Shown here in pieces: positions 27,430-38,079 of a stretch of 64,000 bases of DNA. The position numbers and the translations under genes were made by a program. Under the pieces are notes generated by a model, which saw only the letters and a program-made list of their open reading frames with translations, made no database searches and was not told where the DNA came from. The DNA is from Stygiolobus caldivivus. GTDB lineage: Archaea > Thermoproteota > Thermoprotei_A > Sulfolobales > Sulfolobaceae. Position 1 is the stretch's first letter, and each line of letters opens with the position of its first letter. The stretch is taken from the NCBI RefSeq assembly GCF_019704315.1, contig NZ_AP024597.1, positions 186,001 to 250,000 of the forward strand, read 5' to 3'.

Positions 27430-28305
27430 ATGAAGAGGAGAGTTGATAGTCTAATACAAGGTAAACAGACGAGGGATGGAGCCGGGGTTAGACTATACAG
27501 AGTATTTGGCGGTCCAGATACGGTGGATATTACAGACCCTTTCTTACTCCTCGACTTCTTCGGCTCGAGTAACCCGGAAGAGTACCTAATGGGCTTTCCT
27601 TGGCACCCCCACCGGGGTATTGAGACAGTGACGCTCCTTTATAAGGGCAGGGTCGAACATGAGGACAGCGAAGGTAATAAAGGAGTGATTTATCCCGGTC
27701 AAGCTCAGTGGATGACAGCAGGGAGCGGGATATTCCACCAAGAGATGCCAAAGCCTATGGACAAGACCTTTGACTACCCGTTGGACCCTAAAACGGTCTC
27801 AGGACTACAGCTCTGGGTGAACTTACCGGCAGAAATGAAGATGACAGACCCGGTCTACAGAGACGTTAAAGAAATACCTAAGGAAGACTTTGACTTTGGT
27901 ACAATCCAAGTGCTTTCAGGTGCCTATAAGGGGTTAGAGGGACCAGTGAGAGTTAAGAGCCCTGTGGACCCGTCATATTACGACATTCAGCTCCACGGTG
28001 ACTTTACAGCATCGTTTAAAGACGGTTATACGGTCCTTGTATACGTGGTCGAGGGAAAGGTTAAACCCGGTGGGTCATTGCCCGGGATCCCTGCAGGGAA
28101 CCTTATAGTCTTTAGTAGAGAAGGGGAGGAGATAGAGCTAAGTGGTGACGGGAGAGTAATAGTGTTAGCGGGGAGACCGCTTTACGAACCAATAGCGTGG
28201 TACGGACCAATAGTAATGAATACAAGAGACCAGATATACCAAGCACTAGACGACCTAAGAAAAGGGACTTTTGTTAAGAAAAGCGGTGTTAAAGATGAGC
28301 CATGA
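27430..28305 (+). CDS. Pirin-family cupin protein
   Basis: The 291-aa product is a bicupin of normal pirin length. The N-terminal cupin has the metal site H59-x-H61 (W-H-P-H-R-G-I-E-T-V-T) and H103-x-E105 (G-S-G-I-F-H-Q-E-M-P), the four ligands known from pirins that bind Fe. Some members act as quercetin dioxygenases and others as regulators, so function cannot be set from sequence. The N-terminal R-D-G-A-G-V-R-L-Y-R-V-F-G is typical. The gene stands alone, with a short upstream AT-rich region. Confidence 0.85.
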   Translation: MKRRVDSLIQGKQTRDGAGVRLYRVFGGPDTVDITDPFLLLDFFGSSNPEEYLMGFPWHPHRGIETVTLLYKGRVEHEDSEGNKGVIYPGQAQWMTAGSGIFHQEMPKPMDKTFDYPLDPKTVSGLQLWVNLPAEMKMTDPVYRDVKEIPKEDFDFGTIQVLSGAYKGLEGPVRVKSPVDPSYYDIQLHGDFTASFKDGYTVLVYVVEGKVKPGGSLPGIPAGNLIVFSREGEEIELSGDGRVIVLAGRPLYEPIAWYGPIVMNTRDQIYQALDDLRKGTFVKKSGVKDEP

Positions 28306-28784
28306 CCTATATTTTATCACCTAAGTTACATGTCAAGCACTCTTGATACGTTCTCATTACTCCCTAAATACTTCTTTATGTTAGTCCTAGGGGCACCGCC
28401 CAAAAAAGCTTGCCACAATACACAAAAACTCCTACCTACCCCCAAGACTTACTACACTTAACGAGTTGGTGCCTACACTAAAAAGGACGAGTCATACCTA
28501 AATACGGGTTTTCTACCCGTGAGTAATACCAGTAATGTAAGAATTTATACCATAATGATGACACTGTGACTACACTCTATGTAATATTAATTAACTGTGC
28601 AGTACTCGTGAATAGACAAAGAATATAAAAACCGGCTCAGCTATTCTTTATTTCTAATGTAAATTAAGACTTTATAAGGTTTTGATATTCGCTGTTACAA
28701 AGCCATAATAAAAGAGATAATGATTATTATATCCAAGCCCGGTATTATGAAAGGGTTTATATCGTATGGGTACGAGAAGTTGTT
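28306..28784. other. Non-coding region
   Basis: No gene or repeat recognised. The segment just upstream of 28785 (gtttatatcgtatgg) is a plausible TATA element for that gene. A short inverted repeat (acgggttttctacccgt at 28504-28520) forms a small hairpin of unknown role. Confidence 0.3.
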
Positions 28785-29783
28785 ATGAGTTGGGATTTAG
28801 AACTTTTAGGCCTAAACAAGCTTAAGAGCGGGGCACTATACATGTTTATCGCTCCTTTTCTCCTGATAGTAGCGGTTATATTAATTGTCGTTACGGGATT
28901 CGTCTCGGCGTTTTTCTCACAAAACAATAACTTACCTACTTCCCCCAGTTCTGGACTCCCCGTTATAACCCCTTCCCAAGCAGGCGGGCTATTAGCAGGT
29001 TTAACGGTAGGTGCCATACTAGCGTTCATCTCCCTCATCCTGTCCTTAGTAGGTATTTTCAGTATAAGAAGTGGGTTCGGCAACTTGTCATACAAAGTAC
29101 GAGACGTGGAGATAGGGAAGACCGGGACTACGCTGATAATAGTTAATATAATACTTTCCTTTATCCTACCCATAGTCATTCTGCTATTCGCCTTTCTAGC
29201 ACCCTCATCCTTTAACCCTATTGACTTTTCATTATTCTACGACGGGATACAGATAATACTCCTGATATTAGGGGTTATAGGTAACATACTAATAGGGATA
29301 GGGTATTATAGGGTAGGTAATATATACGGCTCCGATGCTACAAGGATAGGCGGGATACTCATAGCTACCATTATACTATCTATCGTAGGGTTCATCTTAG
29401 CTTACATAGGGTTAGGAGGAATAATAAACAAAATACGTAGCGGTGGACAACCTGTCTCTCAGGGCACGTACTACCCACAGCCACCTTATGTCCAACCTGC
29501 AATATACCAAGAGGGTGGTCAGGGTATACTTACGTCACAAGGGGTGTTAAACTTCCAAGTATACTCCACTGTACCGGCTACCCTCATCTTAGCTTTTATA
29601 GAAGGGGTGAATATAAGCACGTCGACTATCTGGCCCCAGAGCATCCCCCCGAACCAAATAACTAATGTAACGGCTAAGTTCACACCTATCCAAGTGACCC
29701 CAAACGCCCAGTATAGGGTCAGGGTCACCGCTTTGGTAAACGGGGTGACGACGGACTTCGTCGTGATAGCTGTGGGTACCTAA
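28785..29783 (+). CDS. DUF973-like membrane protein with extracellular or C-terminal beta domain
   Basis: The 332-aa product has five or so membrane helices in its first 215 residues. The N-terminus (L-E-L-L-G-L-N-K-L-K-S-G-A-L-Y) and the F-S-I-R-S-G-F segment fit the Sulfolobales DUF973 family as I know it. Then come a Pro/Tyr/Gln-rich linker (residues about 225-245) and a beta-sandwich-like domain of about 85 residues ending A-V-G-T. The role of the family is unknown. The convergent cyclase gene ends 9 nt away. Confidence 0.6.
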   Translation: MSWDLELLGLNKLKSGALYMFIAPFLLIVAVILIVVTGFVSAFFSQNNNLPTSPSSGLPVITPSQAGGLLAGLTVGAILAFISLILSLVGIFSIRSGFGNLSYKVRDVEIGKTGTTLIIVNIILSFILPIVILLFAFLAPSSFNPIDFSLFYDGIQIILLILGVIGNILIGIGYYRVGNIYGSDATRIGGILIATIILSIVGFILAYIGLGGIINKIRSGGQPVSQGTYYPQPPYVQPAIYQEGGQGILTSQGVLNFQVYSTVPATLILAFIEGVNISTSTIWPQSIPPNQITNVTAKFTPIQVTPNAQYRVRVTALVNGVTTDFVVIAVGT

Positions 29784-29792
29784 ACAAGGTTG

Positions 29793-30356
29793 TCACTTTA
29801 CAGCAATTGCCCTTACAGGTGAACCGTCTACGCCTACAATATTTAACGGTAGTGCCTGAAAGTTGACTAACTCGCCTACTATGGTCTTGAGGTTCTCCGA
29901 AAGGTTCTCGACTATTAAGACTTCATGACTTAGGAGTAGCCTATGGACCTCGTTATCCCCTATACTAGGCGAGTCTATCCCCACCATCTTATACCCCTTA
30001 TCTATTATCTTCCGCGCTACTTCAATGTTTATTGTTGCAAAGTTTTCCATCCTCCAGCCTTTTTTCCAATACTTGCTAGAACCGGTATAGATCAGGAGTA
30101 TGTCGGCGTCTGTGAGCTTGTCCACATTATCGGTTACATAAGCCTTACCCATAAACTTCTCTAACGGTATCTGGTCCAACCTCTTACCGTCAGGTATAAA
30201 ATGGTATGGGACATCTACATGCGTACCCGTGTGTGTACCTATAGTGACCTTATGGATGACATAGTCTTCTTTCCTGATTTCCACCAGACTCGGCTCCGGG
30301 TCGCCGGGGTAAAAGGGCATCCCGTTTTCTATCCTAACGGATAGGTCTATTATCAC
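29793..30356 (-). CDS. Cyclase-family metal-dependent hydrolase (kynurenine formamidase-like)
   Basis: The 187-aa protein carries the family motif H42-T-G-T-H46-V-D48-V-P-Y-H52-F, whose His and Asp bind a divalent metal, and a later segment G-I-D-S-P-S-I-G-D. The family includes arylformamidases and other amide or ester hydrolases. The substrate here is unknown because there is no neighbouring tryptophan catabolism gene. The length is slightly shorter than the common 200-210 aa but the fold looks complete. Confidence 0.8.
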   Translation of the reverse strand: MIIDLSVRIENGMPFYPGDPEPSLVEIRKEDYVIHKVTIGTHTGTHVDVPYHFIPDGKRLDQIPLEKFMGKAYVTDNVDKLTDADILLIYTGSSKYWKKGWRMENFATINIEVARKIIDKGYKMVGIDSPSIGDNEVHRLLLSHEVLIVENLSENLKTIVGELVNFQALPLNIVGVDGSPVRAIAVK

Positions 30357-30494
30357 ACTCCTTTTATCTTACTCTCGCCTAATTAAGGATTATGGAGCTC
30401 CTTAATGCCCTCTCGGTTTTCTAATAAAAATACTAAACTAAAAATACTAAACTTACGGTGCAAAAGAAAGTTTAGGCTTAAAACACACTAGCTC

Positions 30495-31526
30495 TTAGGA
30501 CAATAATGCTTGGTTTAATTCCCTCAGGGCTTTAGCACCGTAGAAGAAGCTCCCTATAATTAACAATATACTCGATGGGATATCCAGTACATAACCTACA
30601 TACGATAGGACAAGTGACAGTTGGGTCAGTATGGGTAGGTGGTCAAGCACGGGAATATAGCCTACGTTCTGACCTCCTAAATAAAGTACTCCGAGAAAAC
30701 CGATAACAGCACCTATTTCACCTACGAGTTTACCTATAGGCATTGACCAAGGCTTGTTAAATGCTGCTAGAAAACCTGCTACTGCTAAGATGATGATCGA
30801 ACCCCACGTTATAGGCCCGTACGTATCAAATATCTCTAAATTAAAGTTAACTGATTCTGAAATCGCCATCATGGCTCCGACAAACCCTATCACAAAACCT
30901 GTTATTACTCGGGCAAGGTTACCGCTCCTCCCTACGAAGAAACCAACTAGGTATAAGACCGAACCCGCAGTCAGGAGTATGCCGTAATTAAGGAGGGGTG
31001 ATACCAGTGAATAAGGCGTGCTTATGCTTAAATAGGATGCTAACACTTGGGCCAAACCCAATGTAATGGTACCAATGAAGGCTACGATAACTAATATTGG
31101 GATAGAGGGGAGTACTTTCTTAGACGCGCTAACGGCTATTGCAAATATACCTGCGACTATATACATTGCGTAATAGATGTCTAGTAGGGCGTATACAGAT
31201 GCCGTGTCTACCCCGAGCGAAAACGAGTGAATTGTAGACAATATATCTGCTACGCCTAATACGATAAGTGCTAAGCCTAAAATTAAGCCCCCGGCAAGGA
31301 TAAGCTTACCACCTATTGTCTCTGTCCAGTGTTGTCTCTGTGGATAGTACTGCGGGTACGTTTGCTGCGGGTAGGCCGGTTGCTGCGGGTATGTAGGATA
31401 AGCTGGCTGTGGTTGTTGAGGTAATGGGGTGGGTTGTTGGATAGGAGGAAACCTGAACCCGCACTTACCGCAAAAGACTGCCTCATCAGGGTTTGGTGTA
31501 CCACATTTAGGACAATATTTCGTCAT
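30495..31526 (-). CDS. Zinc-ribbon membrane protein
   Basis: The 343-aa product begins with a double-CxxC zinc ribbon (C-P-K-C-G at about residue 5 and C-G-K-C-G at about 19). A Pro/Gln/Tyr-rich linker follows (about residues 28-65), then about seven membrane helices. This layout (cytoplasmic zinc ribbon, disordered linker, membrane domain) is common in archaeal membrane proteins of unknown function. The Pro-Gln linker resembles that of the DUF973-like protein two genes away, so the two may be evolutionarily or functionally linked. Confidence 0.7.
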   Translation of the reverse strand: MTKYCPKCGTPNPDEAVFCGKCGFRFPPIQQPTPLPQQPQPAYPTYPQQPAYPQQTYPQYYPQRQHWTETIGGKLILAGGLILGLALIVLGVADILSTIHSFSLGVDTASVYALLDIYYAMYIVAGIFAIAVSASKKVLPSIPILVIVAFIGTITLGLAQVLASYLSISTPYSLVSPLLNYGILLTAGSVLYLVGFFVGRSGNLARVITGFVIGFVGAMMAISESVNFNLEIFDTYGPITWGSIIILAVAGFLAAFNKPWSMPIGKLVGEIGAVIGFLGVLYLGGQNVGYIPVLDHLPILTQLSLVLSYVGYVLDIPSSILLIIGSFFYGAKALRELNQALLS

Positions 31527-31957
31527 AGAATCGTTTTCATTACCCGATATTAAAAGTCTTACTATTGTTAGATAAGGTATTAAGACGAGTTGGCCGTAAT
31601 CCGTCAGTATTTTAATGTATGATTTTAGATTAATGTTTTGGATAGAATATCTACAATATCGGAAAGAGGAACGTTATGAAAAAGCCACGAAAGAGGTGAG
31701 GAGATTCCGCAACTCTCATTTACGTGTTTGGATATTGTTTAGCTAAACAGTAATTTTGAGATAGTGGTGTATACTTAGCTTTGAACTGGCCTTAGTTCAT
31801 AATATTAGGAGCTAATACGTTAGAAAATTTCTGTTACCATTACTACGTTATACTGGTCGTGTTTGTGAGCCATTTTTCGCAAAAATATTGAGGTAGTTTA
31901 TTTAATTTAAGGTAGGAAGTGGATGATTTTAAATAGTTTGGTATCAAACAAACTATT
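31527..31957. other. Non-coding region with promoter of the next gene
   Basis: No gene is seen. A TATA-like box (gattttaaatag, 31926-31937) lies about 25-30 nt upstream of the ATG at 31958, consistent with a leaderless transcript. Confidence 0.4.
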
Positions 31958-32596
31958 ATGAAAGTGTTAGCCGCACCGGGTCCGGTTTCATACCCCGTTA
32001 TAGTAAATAATAAAGGAATAGAGTTATCCTTCTCTAAAGAAGGTAACGCAGATGTAGTCCTAGATTCTACTGTTTCCTTAGCTAAGAGAGGGCTCAAATT
32101 AAATTATATTACAGTTAAGGGCTTAATGACCGTATACCCCACCGTAGGTAGGAAGATCGGAGTACCGAAAATGCTTACCGCAGCTAATGTGTTAGCCAAG
32201 GCATTAATCGATACTAAAGGGTTAAACGCTGAAATAGTAGGTATAGACGATATGCAAAAGGTATTAGAAGCACTGAAGAAAGGAGAAATTGATAGTGCGA
32301 TAATACCGTCCGGGATTGCTAAAGGAGTCACATTTGAAGAACTGTTAGGGATTCCGGGTAGTTGCGGTGCTAATGTAAAGCAGGAGTTTAGGGACAGTTT
32401 CACCTCTTTATATAATGAAGGGATAGACATGTTTAAGGAAGACCCTGAAGGCTTCGCGTCCAAAGTCGTTTCAACATTAGGAGGGAGGGTTAGTAAAGAG
32501 TTTGTGATAAATGTGATGAAGAACTCTGAATTTAAAGTAGAGGAATTGTCTAATGACAACGATTTCGTATCCTTGGTAAAGAAATATCTTAACTAA
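31958..32596 (+). CDS. Periplasmic-binding-protein-like cytosolic protein (DUF3834-like)
   Basis: The 212-aa product has no signal peptide. It alternates beta and alpha elements typical of a type II binding-protein fold: A-P-G-P-V-S-Y-P-V near the start, G-L-M-T-V-Y-P-T-V-G near residue 54, D-S-A-I-I-P-S-G-I-A near 112. A Gly-rich P-G-S-C-G-A-N-V loop follows. This pattern fits the Sulfolobales family DUF3834 as I remember it. Ligand unknown. Confidence 0.55.
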   Translation: MKVLAAPGPVSYPVIVNNKGIELSFSKEGNADVVLDSTVSLAKRGLKLNYITVKGLMTVYPTVGRKIGVPKMLTAANVLAKALIDTKGLNAEIVGIDDMQKVLEALKKGEIDSAIIPSGIAKGVTFEELLGIPGSCGANVKQEFRDSFTSLYNEGIDMFKEDPEGFASKVVSTLGGRVSKEFVINVMKNSEFKVEELSNDNDFVSLVKKYLN

Positions 32597-32724
32597 ATAA
32601 AAGTAAAATACATTACTATTAACTAAATTCAAAAACAATGAATTTTTGCAATTAATTTTATTGGAGAGTATTTAAATCCGACATATTTAAATGTCTCATA
32701 AATTACATTTATTTAGATATAACT

Positions 32725-34336
32725 AAGAAAAAATTTAATTATAATAGATACATTATTTTAATTATTATAGTTATAATTGTTTTTTCTGTGTTCTAGTTCG
32801 AGATAGGGTATAATGTTGCTAATTCTAGAAATAACTATTTAGCAACTCCTCCTTCCTCTCCTTCTATCAAAGTAGTTAAGTATAGTGTATATCTAGACGG
32901 AATTAACTTTGTGGATTGTTATTACCCTTCCAGTGAGGATAATTTAAATTCTTCAACTTTCAACAATGGTTTCTTAATGTTTAGTTATACTTCTAATCGT
33001 GAACCTATAATAAAAGGAAATTTAAACGTCACGTGGTTTTTACCATTATCATTTAACTATGAACCTAACTTTGTGGACACATAACGTTAACTCATTAGGA
33101 AAGGGATGGGCAGCAGCTTATAGACAGACCGTGGGGTGTGCAGTGGGCCCGTCTGAGGCTAATGGGATAGTATTTGTCGCGTCAAATTCAGGGCCAGTAT
33201 ACGCGATTAACGTCTATACCGGAAAGATTATTTTTAAGCTTCCCTTACCAAGTACACTGTCCATGTGGATGCCACTAGTTTATCATGGAATTTTATATCT
33301 AGGGTTAGGAGGTGCTATGTTTAACTACCAACAAGGGCTACTCAACGCCTACGGAGGTGGACATAGAGGACAATATACTGGCGTAAGTGGACTACTGGCT
33401 TTGAACGCTACTACAGGGAAACCTTTATGGTTTATCTTAACTAAATCTCAAGCAATGCCTACAAGGATCATTGTTAATAACAAGCTGGTGTTCGATGACG
33501 GTGATGGAAACATTTACGGTGTAAATCCGTTTAACGGAAAGGTATTATGGAAATTCTCTTATAACGGAAGTGGCAATATGGCGTCTCTTGATTATTATAA
33601 CGGTATAGTAATAGCTGGATTTTCAGAAGCCTATCCAGTAAATACATCTGCAATCGTAGGTGTGTATATTAAGAACGGGAGTCTAGCTTGGATAATAAAA
33701 TTACCTTTCGCTGTCACGTCCAGTGTCGGGGATGCCGTCCCTGGCGTGTATAACGGTTATTTAGTTGACGGTTTCTTAGGTTACGGATCCGGTCATGGAC
33801 CTTATTTATCCGATATAAAAGCTAGGGAGGTACTGCTTATAGCTAATGCAAGTACTGGTAAAATCCTTGTTTTAGAAAATGTTACTAATAAGACTGTACA
33901 TCCAAGCGATACAAATAACGGTTATAATCCTTTAGTCATAAATAGTACAATTTACTTGCCCACGATTACAGGGACTGTCGAGGCTTTCAATCTCCAAGGA
34001 AAACTCTTATGGTCGTCTCCTCAAATATCTAACACGGTGATTCAAAGTGCTCCACTACTATACAAAAATTTCCTTATTGTTACTACCGGTCCCAATATAG
34101 TTGTACTAAATGCAAGCGGCGGAAAAGTAATTAATGTATATCATACTCCATTCATAATAAGACAGCAACCCGTAATAGTCGGGCAAACTGTTATCGAAAC
34201 GACTTCCACAGACTGGGTGTTTGCTATACCATTAGTAGACCTCTTGCATGAAACAGAGGTTCCGCCTTTGGGTGTAGCCAAACTCTACCCAAACATGCTT
34301 CTACGCCTACACATAAGGGTTACCGTCAAGGCATAA
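32725..34336 (+). pseudogene. Decayed PQQ-like beta-propeller surface protein
   Basis: The intact part (33059-34336, 425 codons) reads as a propeller with W-x-x-x repeats such as K-P-L-W-F, K-V-L-W-K-F and K-L-L-W-S-S and several G-x-I/V-Y-x blades. Its natural N-terminus lies upstream in another frame: about 32725-33080 gives a basic stretch, a hydrophobic helix (I-I-L-I-I-I-V-I-I-V-F-S-V), then about 90 residues ending N-V-T-W-F-L-P-L-S-F-N-Y. That part has a TAG at 32794 and needs a frameshift near 33060 to join the propeller. No start codon is clear. The gene is most likely inactive, though expression of the 425-aa part cannot be excluded. It overlaps the next gene, on the other strand, by 11 nt. 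Confidence 0.65.
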
Positions 34337-35246
34337 ACAGAGCTATTGTGAAGAGAGACGTAGTCTCTGTATTTACATTTCCAATGGGGACAATAGTGCC
34401 GTTCAACACCTCATAGTTTGTGAAGAAACCCCCAATAGGGGACAGCAGGTGGGACGAGATCTGGTATATCTTTTTTATAATGGGCAAATACTTCTCAGCA
34501 AAGGTCTGGTTATAGGAGCCGATATATTTCCACGCGATCACTGCTAAGGCTAACTTATAAGACGTATAAGACCCGTTGGAGAAGCTCTCGTCAGCAAAAC
34601 CGTAGCCGTCCCAAAAGTCGTTAATTACAATAGAAAATACCTTTTCAGCAAGGGTGATATTCCCGTTCTCCGCTTCATATATCGCAAAAAGTAACGACGT
34701 GTCTGCATATTCGTACCATGAGAGGTAATCTGGTGACTTGTTAAAGCTCACCGTATAAATGGGTCCCCAGACCTTTACGTTTACGGGTGTCTTAAACTCC
34801 CACGAGAAGTTATGTATACCCGCTAAGACCAGATAAGGGGACAGGGTTAAATTACTTTCAATATTCTGCCAGACTGTTTTCCATAGAGAGTTATTAAGGT
34901 ATTTTAAAGCTATTACCGCGAGCAAGTTATCACTTTCTACATAATACTTATTGACATAAGGACATTCTGAAAAGAGCTCCAGAGAGGAATTATATGTAAT
35001 ATTATAATAGTATTCTATCAACGACTTAACGGATATCGGTAACGTCAGGTTAATGCCCTTTAATGACGTGTTAGGGAAGAAAAACTGCGGTCTGGTAGAT
35101 GATGGGGGAGAAAAGATCGAATAGTTCACATGGACCTTATAGTGATAGTATAGTACAAGAAACAGCTCGGTCGCGATCAGCAAGACCAAGACTAAGGACA
35201 AAATGGCCAGCGTTTTCCTGTTCATAAATACCGCCCTATCCCGCAC
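34326..35246 (-). CDS. Membrane-anchored extracellular helical protein
   Basis: The 306-aa product has a single N-terminal helix (about residues 11-33) and a large outside domain with many N-x-S/T sites. The domain contains regularly spaced helical pairs (A-V-I-A-L-K-Y-L, S-L-L-F-A-I-Y-E-A, L-A-L-A-V-I-A-W-K-Y-I) as in alpha/alpha toroid proteins, the fold of some glycoside hydrolases and lyases. A W-Y-E-Y-A-D-T-S and a D-G-Y-G-F-A-D-E segment could hold acidic catalytic residues. The alternative start M-N-R-K at residue 8 gives a better-shaped signal. Family not recognised. Confidence 0.55.
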   Translation of the reverse strand: MRDRAVFMNRKTLAILSLVLVLLIATELFLVLYYHYKVHVNYSIFSPPSSTRPQFFFPNTSLKGINLTLPISVKSLIEYYYNITYNSSLELFSECPYVNKYYVESDNLLAVIALKYLNNSLWKTVWQNIESNLTLSPYLVLAGIHNFSWEFKTPVNVKVWGPIYTVSFNKSPDYLSWYEYADTSLLFAIYEAENGNITLAEKVFSIVINDFWDGYGFADESFSNGSYTSYKLALAVIAWKYIGSYNQTFAEKYLPIIKKIYQISSHLLSPIGGFFTNYEVLNGTIVPIGNVNTETTSLFTIALFMP

Positions 35247-36049
35247 ATACTACCCTTTCTGCGTGTCTCATTATTCTTATTATCTGTACTTTCGCCATCC
35301 GTATAGTCCTGCACATAGTGAGATGCGAGCAGGAGGGCCCCTCAGAGGTCAGCCTGACATATATTACCCCAATACTCTGTCGGGGGATAAGACGTGATAA
35401 TAAAAGTCGCCCTTCTCCCACTCCCGTTAAGTCCTCAAAAAAGTTGTTGAGGATCATATATGTTTACGTCACCAAAAGATTTTTTAGAATAGAAGTATTT
35501 AAAGATAGGTTTACCTAACACCTTACCATTTATTGAAAAATTATGGCAATGAAGTATATTATCTCGCACATTTATACTTCGTCAAGTGTTAAAGGGTAAG
35601 GGTTTTCTCACTAATACACTCGATAGTCTTGATATCTTGTCCTTTAAACTTTGACCGTAGAATAATTATGTAACACTTTATATTCGATAGTTGGGTGGGC
35701 ACATAGACTTAACGTAAAAGTATTGCGTACACGGTATATACTCAGGGAGTTTATAAAGGGTAAGGATTAGCTAGTGTAGGGCGGAAGAGTTTGTTAGATG
35801 GTAAATAAGGGCTTAGTCCCCTAATTTAGAACCAAATATAAAAAATTTCGGAAGGGGAGGAGGCATTTACGTAAAATTCTACACCGCTATAACCGTAAAC
35901 GACGGCATAGACCTCACTTATCAGGACAACTACACTTGCTGATACAAACAGAGGTCGGGCTTAACTCGTTCGTTATATTATCTCGAAATAAAATTTAAAA
36001 AAGAGAAATATGATTAAGTTTAAATATTAAAATACAGTAATATTCCTAC
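35247..36049. other. Non-coding region
   Basis: No convincing gene. A ttacgtaaaattcta segment at 35869-35883 recalls the beginning of R1, but the rest of the repeat is not there. The AT-rich 35985-36049 stretch probably holds the promoter of the next gene. Confidence 0.3.
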
Positions 36050-37102
36050 ATGAACAGAATAACCCTTTTGGCTATTTTATTATTAATTACCTCGATCCTG
36101 GTCTCAGCTTCAACTATAACCGTAAATACGATTTCTACGGCTTCAGGGCCCAGTTACGGAGTATACGCTGACGGTAAGATAATAATAGTCGCACAAGGCG
36201 CTTTTGAGCTCCAATGCATAGAGAACAACACAATAGTTAATACCATCCCACTCCCACATGACCCAGCAGACCCGTTTAAGGTGGCCTATGACCAAGGTTA
36301 CTTGTTCGTAATATACCAAAAAGGCCCCTTAGTAGTCCTAAAGGACGGGAAAGTCATATCAACATATAACATACCCCACGTAGGTAAGTACCCCGATATA
36401 CTGACCGCAGGTAAGTACGTCGCAGTAACGGCTTCTAATGGGTATAAAGTCTATTTCTTCACACCTTCTGGAGAAATAGGCTCTGTGTCAGTGGAACCCA
36501 ACCCTCAGGCTTTAGCTTATGACAATTACACTAACACGATATATGTAGGGGCTTACGGGTATAATGTTATAGACGGCATATCACTATCTACTATGAAAGT
36601 CACTCAGCAGATCAAGATCAACGCTACCGTGGTTGACACGATGACCTTTGTACCCCCGGACCTACTTGCCGTTGCGACGTATAACCAACAAGTGGAGTTC
36701 ATAAACGTGACTAGCGGTAAGGTAGTAGCTACCGCGTCGTTCTCCCCACCAGATACCGGGATATTCGGTTATTCGCAAATAACCTATGACCCCGCTGACG
36801 GCTACGTCTTACTCAGTATAGCCCACCATAACGATTTAGTGGCGGTAATAAGTACAAACGGGGAAGTAAAGTACTTGGTCACAGTGGGCAATTCCCCTAA
36901 CGGAATCATATTTGACCCTCAAAACAATTACGTATATGTACTAAATTACGGCTCTAATTCTATAAGTTACTTCCTTTCACCCAACATAACTACCCACACA
37001 GTATCGACCTCGTCCAACTTCACACTGCTTTACATGGTAGTAGTAGTAATCATAATCCTGCTAGTAGTAGGGGGTATTGTTGCGTTCAGGAGGAGGAAAT
37101 AA
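36050..37102 (+). CDS. YVTN-type beta-propeller surface protein
   Basis: The 350-aa product begins with a Sec signal peptide, followed by a propeller of about seven blades containing motifs such as N-T-I-Y-V-G-A-Y-G-Y-N-V-I-D, N-Y-V-Y-V-L-N-Y-G-S-N-S-I and V-G-N-S-P-N-G-I. This is the YVTN family pattern. A membrane helix of Val/Ile and the tail A-F-R-R-R-K anchor it at the C-terminus, so the propeller faces the pseudoperiplasm. The next gene's ATG immediately follows its TAA, so both are expressed together. Confidence 0.7.
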   Translation: MNRITLLAILLLITSILVSASTITVNTISTASGPSYGVYADGKIIIVAQGAFELQCIENNTIVNTIPLPHDPADPFKVAYDQGYLFVIYQKGPLVVLKDGKVISTYNIPHVGKYPDILTAGKYVAVTASNGYKVYFFTPSGEIGSVSVEPNPQALAYDNYTNTIYVGAYGYNVIDGISLSTMKVTQQIKINATVVDTMTFVPPDLLAVATYNQQVEFINVTSGKVVATASFSPPDTGIFGYSQITYDPADGYVLLSIAHHNDLVAVISTNGEVKYLVTVGNSPNGIIFDPQNNYVYVLNYGSNSISYFLSPNITTHTVSTSSNFTLLYMVVVVIIILLVVGGIVAFRRRK

Positions 37103-37792
37103 ATGTCGTCCCTAGTCGTGCAGACTTTTACTCCAATCCCTGTTGTAATAGCTTATTTCATGGTGGCAGGGATAGCCGCTGTATTCATGCTCTTGAGGGT
37201 AAAGCCCAAGTTCACCACTCTAGACTTAACGTATTTGGGCATAGGGGGAGCAATTGCTGCGGTAGCTGACCACTTTATAGGGGACCTCATTTTTCTACCT
37301 AACGGTATTTACCCCATAGTAAACCCACCTGTCTGGTTTAGGCTCTTAGTATTGTTCATAACGGTAGCAGTGGTGAGAAAAGTAGGGTCTGGGATATTTG
37401 CAGCAGCTGTATTTGACCTAGTCGGGGATATAATACACTTCGGGGTACGAGGGGAGCCTTTGTGGCTGATCGAGGACATGTTAACTTACGGGTTATATCT
37501 CGACTTAATGGTTTACTTTACTAAAGGGAACATATTTGGAGTTAGTGAGACGACCGGTAAAGGTGTTTTACTAGTATCAATAGTAGAAGGAGGGATCTTG
37601 GGCTTTGTTTCTTCCTTTGTCCACCCAATCTTCACTATGGGTACAATAGCCCCTATAGTCTTCGGGCGTATATTCAACGCACAAGCGGTAGTATATTACT
37701 TGATCACGTATATTATTGGCAATACGCCCTTTGGTGCGTTTGCCGGGGTAGTTGCGAACAGGGTGGGTAGACTTGTGTCACAAACAGTTTAG
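37103..37792 (+). CDS. Polytopic membrane protein, possible ECF-type substrate-binding component
   Basis: The 229-aa product has about six membrane helices. The start is secured by an aggaggagg ribosome site inside the end of the preceding gene, 5-8 nt before the TAA-ATG. Membrane segments with buried Asp/His (V-A-D-H-F-I-G-D-L-I and V-F-D-L-V-G-D-I-I-H-F) and the overall topology are reminiscent of S-components of energy-coupling factor transporters such as YkoE, but this is only a resemblance. No ECF ATPases lie nearby. Coupling with the surface propeller suggests that the propeller captures a ligand or contacts another surface component. Confidence 0.5.
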   Translation: MSSLVVQTFTPIPVVIAYFMVAGIAAVFMLLRVKPKFTTLDLTYLGIGGAIAAVADHFIGDLIFLPNGIYPIVNPPVWFRLLVLFITVAVVRKVGSGIFAAAVFDLVGDIIHFGVRGEPLWLIEDMLTYGLYLDLMVYFTKGNIFGVSETTGKGVLLVSIVEGGILGFVSSFVHPIFTMGTIAPIVFGRIFNAQAVVYYLITYIIGNTPFGAFAGVVANRVGRLVSQTV

Positions 37793-38079
37793 TGTTTTAT
37801 CGTACAAGGTGCGGAAAACTGATATAATATCAACATTAATCTAGTTTGTATTTCTGTCAATTTTCTCGAGGATAAGCACTCAATATTTTTTCTTATCAGG
37901 GGTCACAAACGCATTCAAGCTACAAGAAACAGATTAGTCTCCTTAGTGAATCTATGAAAATGAATCAGACATAACACACCCCCCTGTTTAAACTTTTAGC
38001 AGGATATAAAAACCAAGTCTGTTAACATTATTTAACATAAATTTATAAAAATGAAATTAATCATTGACTATGGTTCGCT

